Assembly (NCBI GenBank): GCA_949128115.1
Contig: OX421964.1
Location: 2,480,001-2,544,000 of the forward strand
Reading direction: 5' to 3'
DNA: 64,000 bases
Source of the DNA: Anaspis maculata
Lineage: Eukaryota > Arthropoda > Insecta > Coleoptera > Scraptiidae
Positions 44,536-55,171 of the stretch are shown here, one piece after another. Positions within the stretch are counted from its first letter, which is position 1; the number at the start of each line of letters is the position of its first letter. The position numbers and the translations under genes were made by a program. The notes beneath the pieces are model-generated. The model was not told where the DNA came from and made no database searches. It saw only the letters and a list, made by a program, of their open reading frames with translations.

Positions 44536-44704
44536 GGTTGAGTTCCAAAGAGAACCCCTGAACTGTGCCAAGAAAATTCAGTGTCGTGTCGAAAATACTT
44601 CAAGACAGAAAGGAACATGACATCAATTTTGCAGGCTAGTTAATTAGAGGCTCACCGCAAATAAATAGTACACCCGGTTGTAGGTAGATTTGCTTGAAGT
44701 TATA

Positions 44705-44835
44705 CCGGGTGTTTATAAACGTCTGTGATCGCATCGCCTTTGGAATCCGCTTTCGATCACTACAATTGCGCCTGTTACTACGTTTTTCGGCCTGACCCAT
44801 GCCTGCCGCGATCACAGTTTCTTATAAACACCCCG
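44705..44835. mobile_element. Small MITE (131 bp)
   Basis: Inverted termini CCGGGTGTTTATAA and TTATAAACACCCCG, flanked by TATA on both sides (44701-44704, 44836-44839). The interior has a further short inverted pair (TGTGATCGC / GCGATCACA). Non-coding. Confidence 0.65.
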
Positions 44836-44843
44836 TATAACTC

Positions 44844-47171
44844 GGTGCTAGAACAATTCTTCGCGCGGACAGTTCTTCGCGGACAATTCTTCGCCGGACA
44901 ATTCTTCGCGGGACAATTCTTCGCAAGCTTTGCGCCCGCGCATGACCGGGCTTATTGAGGCTCTCAAAGACACTTTGAGACACAAGGGGGCTCAGCAGGA
45001 CTTGAAATCCTACAACGTAGACACAAAGGAGATAGGGCTCTTAATATCACAAGAAGACCTGGCAGGGCTCACTAGGGCCCCCAACAATACTTTAGACACA
45101 AAGGGGCTTGCGGAGCTCAAATCGCCACAATGTAGACACAAAGCTATTGAAAAAAATAGATAGGGCTTCGAGTAACACAGAAAGGCTCCGATCAACACAT
45201 GAAGACAACAGGAGCTCACTAGAACACAGAAACAAAGACAGGTTGAAAAGGGGCTCAACAGGGCCACATATGACACACAAAAACATAAGGGGGCCTAATA
45301 GGGCTCTGAGAAATCTGAGAAGGCACAAGGGAGCTTTCTTAGATGCCAGAAATATCGCTAAGTCAGAAGGGGATCACCGGGGCTACAAACAACAATTGAG
45401 GACACAAGGGGGCTCAATAGGGCTCCAAACGATACTTGAAGATACAAGGGGGCTGAGTAGGGCTTGAAACGCTTCAATATAAACACAAGAGAGCAGAAGC
45501 CTCTAAAAATCGGACGGAGGCCTGGGGGGCTCACTGGGGCTGCAAACGATAATTGAAGACACAAGGGAGCTCAGCAGTGCTTGAAATGTTCTGATGTAGA
45601 ACACAAAGGAGAATAGGGCCCTCAAAATTGCAAGAAGGCTTGGCGGGGCTCACTAGGGCTCCAAATGACACTTAAAGACAAAAGGGGGCCCTGTAGAACT
45701 TCAGCCAATACACAAAGACTCACAGGAGCTAACAAGAGCTTTGAAAAACTACACAATTTACAAAAGGGCTCTGCAGGGCTATAAATGAAACATGGAAACA
45801 AGGGGGCCACATAGGGCTCCAAGAAACCTGAGAAGGGGCTCAAGGGAGCTTCCAAAAATTCCAGAAACTCGAGAAAACAGAGGGAGTCACCTGAGCTGCA
45901 AACGATAATTGAAGACACAAGGGGGCTCAATAGGGCTCCAAACGATACTTGAAGGCACAAGGGGGCTCAGTAGGGCTTGAAATGTTCTGATGTAGAACAC
46001 AAAAAAAAATAGTGATCTGGAAATCGCAAGAAGGCTTGGCGGGGCTCACTAGGGCTTCAAATGACACTAAGAGACACAAAGGGGGCCCTGTAGAACTTAA
46101 ACCAACACATGAGGACTCACAGGAGCTAACAAGAGCTTTAAAAAATGCCAAAATATACAAAGGGGCTCTGCAGGGCTCTATGAAACATGGAAACACAGAA
46201 GGCTCACATAGGGCTCCAAGAAACCTGAGAAGGGACACAAGGGAGCTTCCAGAAAATTCCAGAAACTCGAGGGAACAGAAGGAGTCACTTGGGCTGTAAA
46301 CGATAATTGAAGACACAAGGGAGCTCAATAGGGCTCCAAACGATACTTGAAGACACAAGGGGGCTCAGCAGGGCTTGAAATGCTCTGATGTAGAGCGTAA
46401 GGGAGGAGGGGGCTCTGTAAATTGCAGGAAGGCCTGGCGGGGGTCACTAGGGCTCCATCTGACACTTGAAGACACAAAAGGGGCCCTGTAGGACTTCAAC
46501 TAACACATTATGACTCACAAGAGCTAACTAGAGCTTCGGAAACTGGAGTAATGAAGAAGTGGCTCAGCAGGGCTACAAATGAAACATGAAAAGACAAGGG
46601 GGCCACATGGGGCTCCGAGAAACCTGAAAGAAGTGAAAGAGAACTTTCTAAGGTTCCAGAATATTCAAGAAATCTGAAGGGGGTCACCTGGGCTGCAAAC
46701 GATGATTGAAGACGCTAGGGGGCGCAATACGGCTCCAAACGGTATTTAAGACACATGGGGGCTCAGCGGGGCTTGGAATGCTTTGATGTAGAACACAAGT
46801 GAGAATAGGGCTCTGAAAATCGCAAGAAGGCCTGGTGGGGCTCACTAGGCCTCCAAATGACACTAAGAGACACAAAGGGGGCCCTATAGGACTTCAACCA
46901 ACACATAAAGACTCACAGGAGCTTACTAGAGCTTTGAAAACTAAAACAATGAAAAAGGGGCTCAGCAGGGCTTGAAACTCTACGTAAAAACTTAGTGGGG
47001 GATAGGGCTCTGAATATCACAATCACACTAGGCCTTATAAGAGCTTCAAAGCTCCCCGCGAAGAATTGTCCGGCGAAGAATTGTCCGCGCGAAGAATTGT
47101 CCGGCGAAGAATTGTCCGTGCGAAGAATTGTCCGCGAAGAATTGTCCGCGCGAAGAATTGTCCTGCCACCA
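44844..47171. mobile_element. Foldback element with GCGAAGAATTGTCC arms and internal 395-bp tandem units
   Basis: Ends GGTGCTAGAACAATTC and GGACAATTCTTCG-type arms: the left arm (44850-44930) holds four to five GGACAATTCTTCGC units, the right arm (47055-47165) about eight inverted units GCGAAGAATTGTCCG. TATAACTC flanks both sides (44836-44843, 47172-47179) as an apparent 8-bp duplication. The interior is a tandem array of about 395 bp; for example the block CCCTGTAGAACTT..CACAGGAGCT recurs near 45690, 46090, 46490 and 46880. No coding frame. Structure resembles FB/Galileo-type foldback elements. Confidence 0.75.
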
Positions 47172-47179
47172 TATAACTC

Positions 47180-47735
47180 AACGTGTAGAAGAGCTGCTGG
47201 ATAATTATGTAAGTTCAAACTACAGCACCAGCCGAATATAAAATTCATGGAATGTTGACACTCAATTTTATGTAAATTATTTGATCAATAACTAAAATAT
47301 GGCTGAAAATTTTAAACACCAAGACAAAATTCAGTGAACAACAGTCTCTCTCTGAGTAATAATCGAGATTTTCATTCGTATATGGAAGATAACCTTGGTA
47401 GAAGAAGGGGTCAAAATGTGAATCTCGACGAGGTCTTGAGCTGATTGAGCAGGGAATTGAAGCTCAAATGCGTTAGGAAACGGGTTCAGCAATAGTTCTG
47501 CAAATCAGGAAGAATGAGAACGGAATTAAATTGAACGGGTAGAGCTAATTAGTCGTAGGATTTTCGCACGTAATTAGGGTGTACTTTCTTTCAAAAACCG
47601 AATGTAAACTGAAATTACTAATTCCCAACGCTAGCTGATGTCAGCACGTCTGGAAATTATGTAATGAATAACTAAGATGAACTTAATTGAATTGGCGATG
47701 ATTGATTAATATAATAAAAGTAAGTGCCAAATCTT
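47180..47735. other. Intergenic, nothing recognised
   Basis: AT-rich spacer between the foldback element and the satellite. No gene or repeat recognised. Confidence 0.4.
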
Positions 47736-50290
47736 TGTGCCGCTAAAACTCAGAAACGAGTACCGCTACAATCAAGGGAGTTATATGGTATGGTAGCCCT
47801 ATATCCCCCATCGATGAAGAAGGTTTTCGTTTTTACCTAAAGGGCGTGCTTTTGAAGAAATAAGGGCTGGAAATTTTTAGCTCTCTAGAAATGTCTAGAA
47901 CAGTCCAGAACTTTCGAGAGTATTCGAGATCATTCAACAACATTCCAGAATGTTTCGGTATGTTCTGGAATGTTCGGAAATAGTCTTCAACGTTCGAATA
48001 ATAAAAGAAAGTGTACAGAGGTGCGTGCCGGAACTCAAAAACGAGTCCCAGTAGGATCAAAGAAGTTATATGATGTGGTAGCCCTCTATGCCCCATCCAT
48101 AAAGAAGGTTCTTGGTTTTATTTGAAAGGCGGGTTTTTTTAAAGATAAAAAGGCTGGAACTTTCGCCCTCTAGAATGTCTAGAACAGTCCAGAACATCCG
48201 AAAGTATTCGAGATCAATCAACAGCATTCCAGAATGTTCCGGTATGTTCTACAATATCCTGGAATAGCCTGGAACGTTCGGAAACATCCCGGAACATTCC
48301 AGATCATTGTGGAACATTCGAGATCATTCCATAACATTCAAAAATGTTACGGTGTGTTGCTAAATGTTCGGGAATAGTCTGGAACGGTCGGAAACATCCC
48401 GCAATATTCCAAATCATTGTGGAACATTCGAGATCATTCTACAACATTCCAAAATGTTCCGGTATATTCGAGAATAGTCTGGAACGTTCTGAAACATTCC
48501 GAAACATTCCAATCCATTGTAATACCTACATTCGAGATCGTTCCACAGCATTTCAGATTCCAGAATGTTCCGGTACGTTCTAGAATGTTCGAGAATAGTC
48601 TGGAACGTTCGAAAACATCCCGGAACAGTCCAGATTATTGCGAAACATTCTAGATCATTCTACAACATTCCAGAATGTTCAGGTGTGTTCTGGAATGGTC
48701 GGGAATAGTCTGAAATGTTTCTAAACATCCCGAAATATTCCAGATCATTGTAGAGCATTAAAAATCATTCCATAACAGTCCAAAATGTTTTGGTATGTTC
48801 TAAAATAATCGGGATCATCTAGAACGTTCAAAAACATCCCGGAACATTCCAGGTCATTGTAGAGCATTTGTGATCATTTCACAACATTCCAGAATGTTTG
48901 GGTATGTTCGGGAGTAGTCTGGAACGTTCGGAAACATTCCAGAATGTTCCATTATGTTCTAGAATGATCAAAAATAGTGTGGAACGTTCGGAAACATCCT
49001 GGAATATTCCAGATCATTGTGGAACATTCGATATCATTCTATAACATTCCAGAATTGTCTGGAATTGTCGGGAATAGTCTGGAACGTTCTGGAACATTCC
49101 GAAACATTCCAATCCATTGTGGTACCTACATTCGAGATCGTTCCATAACATTTCAGATTCCAGAATGTTCCGGTACGTTATAGAATGTTCGAAAATAGTC
49201 TGGAACGTTCGAAAACATCTCGGAACATTCCAGATCACTGTGGAACATTCCAGAACACCCTTGAAAGTTCCTGCAACATTGTGGACCATTCGAAGCCTTT
49301 TTGGTGTGGAGCCACCTATTAGTAGAGGTGCAGTACAGAATAAGTACAGAATATTCGAGAGTATTCAAGATCATTCTACAACATTCCAGAATGTTCAGGT
49401 ATGTTCTGGAATGGTCGGGAATAATCTAGAATGTTCCTAAACATCCCGAAATATTCCAGATCATTGTAGAGCATTCAAAATCATTCCATAACAGTCCTAA
49501 ATGTTTTGGTATGTTCTAAAATGGTCGGGATCATCTAGAACGTTCAAAAACATCCCGGAACATTTCAGATCATTGTAGAGCATTCGTGATTATTTCACAA
49601 CATTCCAGAATGTTCCGGTATGTTCGGGAGTAGTCTGGATCGTTCGAAAACATCCCAGAATGTTCTACCATGTTCTAGAATGATCGAAAATAGTCTGGAA
49701 CGTTCGGAAAATTCCTGGAACATTCCAGATCATTGTGGAACATTCGAGATCATTCTATAACATTCCAGAATGTTCTAGAATTGTCGGAAATAGTCTGGAA
49801 CTCCCGAAAACATCCCGGATCATTCCAGATCACTGTGGAACATTCCAGAACACCCTTGAAAGTTCCTGCAACATTGTGGACCATTCGAAGCCTTTTTGGT
49901 GTGGAGCCACCTATTAGTAGAGGTGCAGTACAGAATAAGTACAGAATATTCGAGAGTATTCAAGATCATTCCACAACATTCCAGAATGTTCTGGAATGTT
50001 TTGGGAATTGTCTGGAACGTTCGAAAACATCTCGAAACATTCCAGATCATTGTGGAACATTCTAGGACACTCTTGAAAGTTTCTGGAACATTATGGACTA
50101 ATCGAAGCCTTTTTGGTGTGGGGCCACCTATTGGTAGAGGTGCAGTACAGAATATTCGGGAGTATTCGAGATCATTCCACAACATTCCGGAACGTTCCGG
50201 TATATTCTGGAATATTCAGGAATAGTCTGGAACGTTCGGCCAGGAACATTCCAGAACACCCTCGAATGTTGTGGATTCTGGAAAGTTGTG
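47736..50290. repeat. Satellite-like array rich in heat-shock-element motifs
   Basis: Long imperfect tandem array of units such as GGAACATTCCAGATCATTGTGG and CATTCCAGAATGTTCCGG, arranged in higher-order repeats of roughly 100-250 nt, with a leading pair of longer units (47736-48170). TTCCAGAATGTTC (three perfect nGAAn pentamers in alternating orientation) occurs at least nine times; at 49763-49780 and 49979-49996 four perfect pentamers are in register. A different block (GAAGCCTTTTTGGTGTGG..GGTGCAGTACAGAAT) recurs near 49290, 49890 and 50105. No protein-coding content is credible. Confidence 0.85.
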
Positions 50291-50340
50291 GTCCATTCGA
50301 AACTTTCTTTTGGTTTGAGTGGGGCTACCCATCAGTAGGG

Positions 50341-50349
50341 GTATATAAA
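50341..50349 (+). promoter_or_regulatory. TATA-like box after the HSE-rich array
   Basis: GTATATAAAG lies just downstream of the last array units (50100-50290), in a diverged copy of the block that elsewhere reads GGTGCAGTACAGAAT. The position (HSE motifs, then TATA, then transcribed-looking sequence) is what a heat-shock promoter looks like. Inference only. Confidence 0.4.
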
Positions 50350-50409
50350 GCAAGATTCGTCGTGGTTTTGAACACCTGTTTCTTGCCAGTTTGTTAATGA
50401 AAAGTTGAT

Positions 50410-50631
50410 ATGATATACATTTTGCACAATGCCCAACGTGGAAGAGGAGATCTTGCCAGTTCTGTAGCAAAATGGCGAAAGAAAAAAACGAACAGCGAAA
50501 ACATGAAAAGGTCGAAGAGCGCGAAGTACGGTAGACGTTCCCAACGAATAAGTAGAATGAGCACCGTTAGATGCAGAGCAGTCACTCATGAAAATATCAC
50601 CCTACGAGAAGCGCGAGCGAACGAGGACTAG
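50410..50631 (+). other. Basic open frame after the TATA-like site, unknown
   Basis: A 73-residue frame starting MIYILHNAQRGRGDLASSVA, very Lys/Arg-rich. The alternative ATG at 50431 gives PNVEEEILPVL then a stop. I do not recognise it; it may be the degraded tail of a Helitron-type element ending at about 50672. Confidence 0.25.
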
Positions 50632-50641
50632 GTTTCGCTTA

Positions 50642-50673
50642 GGGGCCGCGAAGCGGTCCCGGCGAAAGCTAGT
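50642..50673 (+). mobile_element. Helitron-like 3' terminus
   Basis: A short GC hairpin GGGGCCGC-GAA-GCGGTCCC (50642-50660) is followed 8 nt later by CTAG and then T (50669-50673), matching the hairpin plus CTRR-T ending of Helitrons. The 5' terminus (TC) was not identified; the tandem array to the left could belong to the same element. Confidence 0.4.
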
Positions 50674-50723
50674 TTGAAATGAAGGTGAGGTGTGGTTAAA
50701 TGATTTTGTTTATTTTCTCAATA

Positions 50724-51573
50724 CAGGGTGTCCGTTTTTCGAGGCTTAGCATGGGTATCTCGCTTATCTTTAGAGATACAGAGTCGGTTAAATTTAAAAA
50801 AAGTTGCGAATTCACATGACGATCAATGATCCAAAATGACATCTGACTTGTCAGTTCTAGTTTTTGAGATATCGAGAAAAAACTGACATTTGTAATTTTT
50901 GTTTTTTTTTTATTTGAAAAACGGTTGAAGGTAGCCTTTTCTTATTGAGACATTGTGCAGGCACTTTTCCAAGGGGAATTCATTGTTGCCAAAATCTTCA
51001 TTCTAGCTTTCAAAACAACCGAGATATGACATTCAACTTTTTTTTCTCTTATGGGCGCCATATTGGATTTTGACATTTTAATACAATATTTTTTTCTGGT
51101 TACAACGATGTGTCACAAGCCACTGTTGAATTTATGCTTTTGAGCAAAAAATCAATATTTTATTTTTCAAAGAGTGCTTTGGAAACAAAATCAGCACCGA
51201 CAATCAATAAAACATAAATGTTAAATAGTTATTCAACAGTGACATGTGGCACATCGTTGTAACCAGTGAAGAATACCGTATTCAAAAATATCAAAATTCA
51301 ATATGGCGCCCATTTGAGGAAAAAGTTGAATGTCGTGGCAATGTCTAGATCAGAAATGGCCACCTTCAACCGTTTTTTGAAAAAAAAAAATATAAACAAA
51401 AATCCAAATTTCTGTTTTTTCACGACATCTCAAAAACTAAAATCGATACGTCAAATTTTTTTTTGGGTCATTGATCGTCATAAAAATTCGCAACTTCTTT
51501 CTAATTTAACCGACTCTGTATCTCTGAAGATAAGCGAGATACCCATGCCTAGCCTCAAAAAACGGACATCCTG
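50724..51573. mobile_element. Palindromic Tc1/mariner-like MITE (850 bp)
   Basis: Inverted ends CAGGGTGTCCGTTTTTCGAG and CTCAAAAAACGGACATCCTG, flanked by TA on each side (50722-50723, 51574-51575). The arms match over most of their length, for example ATACAGAGTCGGTTAAATT / AATTTAACCGACTCTGTAT; the centre is near 51140-51160. A TA target is typical of Tc1/mariner. No transposase. Confidence 0.8.
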
Positions 51574-51719
51574 TATATATATATATATATTCATTTCATC
51601 CTCTTTCAAAGAACGTGAGGTCACTACAGTTAGATTGAGGTATTAGCACGACGTGAAGTTGAGGTACGTGGAAAATTAATTTAAATGACTTAGGTGACGG
51701 TAATAAAAAATTACGTCGG

Positions 51720-51975
51720 ACCATTTTTTTTCGTTACGAGGCTCTCGGTTTTTTGTTTTTTTCTCTATTTGTCGACTGATTTACACTCCATTCTCATTAA
51801 TCATTAAGAAATCACCCGGACCTAAGCTATCACATTTGCACTATTCACAAAAAGGTAGGAGGTCAACTTCGTGGGTGAAAATTTGGGGAAACAACTGAGC
51901 GTACTGGTACCCCCATTGGCTGCCTAAAAATTATATTTCAGCCAGTACGACCTTCTCGACCGTTTACTCACTAGT
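51720..51975. repeat. Dispersed repeat shared with 57440-57720
   Basis: Matches the later segment over TTTGTCGACTGATT.ACAC, CACTATTCACAAAAAGGT, GTCAACTTCGTGG, CATTGGCTGC and TTTCAGCCAGTA. Not coding. Identity unknown; either part of a duplicated OR flank or an unnamed repeat. Confidence 0.55.
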
Positions 51976-52089
51976 CGGTCATGTTTTTTTTTCTTTCCGC
52001 GGGATCAAAATGGAGCTAAAAAAAAACTAAACTAAACAAACAAAAACGTCCCCCGCTTTTTTTCTCTCCCCCTGCCTACTTCAATATCG

Positions 52090-52584
52090 ATTCAAACCGT
52101 TTCAGACAGCCAATACCATCGAAGAAGGTCCATGCTTCTGGTTCAAGTTATCCCGAAATGAAAAAACTAGTTCCCTAATCACAAATATCACCACAACAAA
52201 AAGATGTAGACTGTCCGACTGGAATATTATTGATGATTGTCGAAAAGTTCTCAGAAGTTCTTTGGATCTGTTGTCGAAAGTAGGCACTCATATAATTTGA
52301 CAAACATGCGACTCAATCATACAATCGTAATACCGTATTTGCTTGTAAGAAAAGTTTTTATTGATTTTTTTTCGTTTTGTTCCAGGTAAGCTACGCCTTC
52401 AAGTTGATGTCCAATAGTTTCTGTGTTCATGATAAATGAGATAAGTGCTGATGAGGTAAGTCCATGATTTTCAAACTGATGCCAATGCAGCGTGACTGGA
52501 AAGTGTCTGACGATTAAAAAATCGCTCTTGAACGTGGACAAATCAAATTCAGAGACAATGATTTCCAAGAAGATATTAAGAAAG
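52090..52584. other. Duplicated OR-flank sequence upstream of OR F
   Basis: Matches 7770-8300 (CAGCCAATACCATC, AAAAAGATGTAGACTGTC, TTGTTCCAGGTAAGC). No gene. It joins the conserved 5' flank of OR F. Confidence 0.5.
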
Positions 52585-52836
52585 ATCATACAAGCGTGAT
52601 TTAGCGATCTCGTGTCAGTGAATCATTCAATTATTATGCAATATTCAAAACATTGATTTTTTTTCTGCTTTTATGCTGAAGCCATTAGGTACCTTCACCT
52701 TCACCCACATCAGAATGCACCATATTAGATTTTAATAAATTCCTTTTGAAAAACAATGCCTCAGAAGAACATTTCATCGAACAGTGTACACCTCACTGTA
52801 CAAGAAGTGAAGTGCAGTGAGTAGCAGTTTGTAAAA
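52585..52836 (+). promoter_or_regulatory. Conserved 5' flank of OR F
   Basis: Nearly the same as the flank of OR D (21956-22214), with the CTTCACCTTCACCCACATCA and GAAGTGAAGTGCAGTGAGTA blocks before the ATG. Likely promoter/5' UTR. Confidence 0.45.
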
Positions 52837-55171
52837 ATGGAGAATTCTGATTTTTGCAGGGTATCGTTGATGAAAAGCAAGATAAATTGAACAAATATTA
52901 AAAATTCCATTTCTAAAATTATAAAGTATTTTGTAGAAGATTATTTCTGGTTACCTTATCTGGCGAGCATTGGCATTTTCACTAAAAAGATAACCAGGGC
53001 TGTCTTCATATCGGCGCTTTCATTCCAAATAATGGTTTACGCCTTCGAAGCTTACATGTTCATAGTTGAGCCATCTTACATCATGAAATATGCCCCATTT
53101 CTCTTCGCCAGATCATACGTGAGCTTGAAAAATTTACAGTAACTCAAATATCACCTGGACATGAACCAATTGAATCTGATGATGTTTTTGGCTCACCTTG
53201 CTTCAAGCGCTGTCAAATATAAAGATGGCGTGACAGCAGCGTACACCAGTTGAATGTAATTTGCATCTATTAATCTTGGAGTGTTCGGAACATTATAATT
53301 TACGAAAACGCTCCCAACTGCTTCTGGGCGGTTGTTCTTCAAAGTGTGGGAATGATTCCATGGAACTTTGAAGCAACTCTACATGCTTCATTGCCCGAAA
53401 GTTGCCGCGCTCTTCCTACGGAGCAATTTTCACACTTTGAATTAGAGAACAGGTTAGAGAATAGAGTCTAATTTGGAATCAGCTTAGTTAGCAACCGATT
53501 AGCAACACAGTGCATTGGTTGGCAATGTGGTCCAAAAAACATAGCCGATTCTGTCCAAATGTGAAACGAATCTTGCTCGTTTAATAATGAGAATTCCAGG
53601 GAACTGCAGCCGGAATCGTGATTTTACTTGAACGCAACTTCAACGAAAATCTGTGGCAAGACTTCGAATTGTGGTCTGTCGAGGGCGCTGGGCGGCACGT
53701 CCGCGCCAAAGCCGAACAATTGCTGAGATATTCGAATTTGACCGTGTTCTGCACTCTGCTGCTGAATTTTTTCGGCTGCGTCATGATGATCTCGACGCAG
53801 ACCGACGCTTGCGTCGAGTTCAGCTTGACGCTGTACTTGTTGCAAAAATGGTTTCCAAACATCTGCGGCGTCCTGACGGCGGTCGTGAAAATATTTGTGA
53901 TCCCAATAATTTACTCCATGACCCTGCATCCGCTTCTTGCACTTCACTCTTCACAACAAATGCGCCTGCAGTTTTTCATGCTCCAAGAGCGTATCAGAAT
54001 CGTTGGCCAAGATTTTTTCGAAGAAAGCCGCCACGAAGATTTGGCCGACGATCGGCTGTTCCAGCATGAAATGCAAAGAAGGCTTCGCTTCATTATTGCC
54101 AGGCACATACAGTTAATCGAGTGAGTAAAATATGTCACAAAATTGAATCAGGATCAAGTGTTCTCAGGCTCAGGATATTTGCAGGCTTGTAGGCAAAATA
54201 AATGAAGAAATTGTGGACCCATTTTTCGTTGCACTCGCCGGATTGGGATTTGTGCTTTTACTTTGCATTGTAGTGATCGTGTATGAGGTAATTATTATTG
54301 ATCCAGCTCGATTTGATTTCTTCCTCTCTTCATTTTCAAACTTCACCTAACTGTTGTTTAATTATGCAAATGTACACAGATCAGTTTGAATGTTTACCAT
54401 TTCAACACACAAATTCAAATGGTTTTGCTACTGGCTGGGTGGACGACTTTGTTTTGTTGCTGTTATTTGATCCAGCACGGACAGGGTGTCGTGAGCATGG
54501 TAAGCTGTTTTTTTTCACACCTGACTTGTTCAATTCAGATTGTAACGTAAAATCATAAATTATCTTGATCAGCTTTTTTTGAAATTATATAACTGGCACT
54601 TTACACCAACCCCGCTGCTGCATATACCGCATCAGGACCTCCCCTGTCTATGATAATTGTTGATTTCACTGTATTTTTCCAAATCGTACTTTTCATCTAG
54701 TGCGACGATTTGTTCATGGAAACCACCAGTATCAAATGGTATACTTTCAATAAAACGAACCGGATGACTTTCATGATGCTGATCCAAAATTCACAGGAAC
54801 CATTGAGGCTGAAATTCACCACAAATCTGGGCCTGGATTATGATTTGGGAATTCGTGTATGGATTCGACAAATAAGCTTCGAATCATAGGCGCAGTTTTG
54901 GAAAGAAATTTGCCTCTTTTAGTACCATTCATAGAGGCAATGGATAAGTGGTTAGAGTCTAAACGTTTGTTATGTCTACATACGCATACGTTTACACTCG
55001 ATGCTTAAGACGCAGATTATTCCAAAGCTGAAGTCTCTGACTCGAGCTATGGATCATTTTTCCAATTCTAAGACCTTTTCCTAATTTCAAAAATAATTTT
55101 TGCAGTTGATCAGAGGACTGTACTCAGCGATTTCTCTTTTAGCAACTCTGCATTTTAAGAAAGTCCAATAA
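52837..55171 (+). CDS. Odorant receptor F (7tm_6), complete, seven exons
   Basis: Exons: 52837-52876, 52937-53118, 53600-54120, 54185-54287, 54380-54499, 54701-54856, 55106-55171. Sum 1188 nt, 395 residues. Starts MENSDFCRVSLMK; intron 1 is GC-AG, the others GT-AG. Exon 2: DYFWLPYLASIGIFTKK then helix 1 (about residues 28-50). Central exon: WQDFELWSVEGAGRHVRAK, helices near 121-139 and 161-181. Then LVGKINEEIVDPFFVALAGL (helix), NVYHFNTQIQMVLLLAGWTT (helix), SIKWYTFNKTNRMTFMMLIQ, and GLYSAISLLATLHFKKVQ. If exon 2 ran past SY|GTGAGC it would meet TAA at 53140-53142, and the former donor near 53250 is lost, so only the short exon 2 works. Closest to D. Odour receptor by family; ligand unknown. 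Confidence 0.83.

Noticed and set aside
44930..46360. Repeated frames on both strands inside the 395-bp tandem units
   Set aside because: Interrupted in each unit and different between units; explained by the foldback element.
48344..50225. Many open frames with repeated FQNVPECSGMF-like sequence
   Set aside because: Artefact of satellite units read in frame; both strands are open and every unit carries stops somewhere.
47736..50290. CRISPR array
   Set aside because: Repeats lack constant-length unique spacers and the context is eukaryotic.
53618..53947. Antisense frames over OR central exons (also at 11194, 25652, 40977)
   Set aside because: Shadows of the receptor exons caused by codon bias; no independent evidence.
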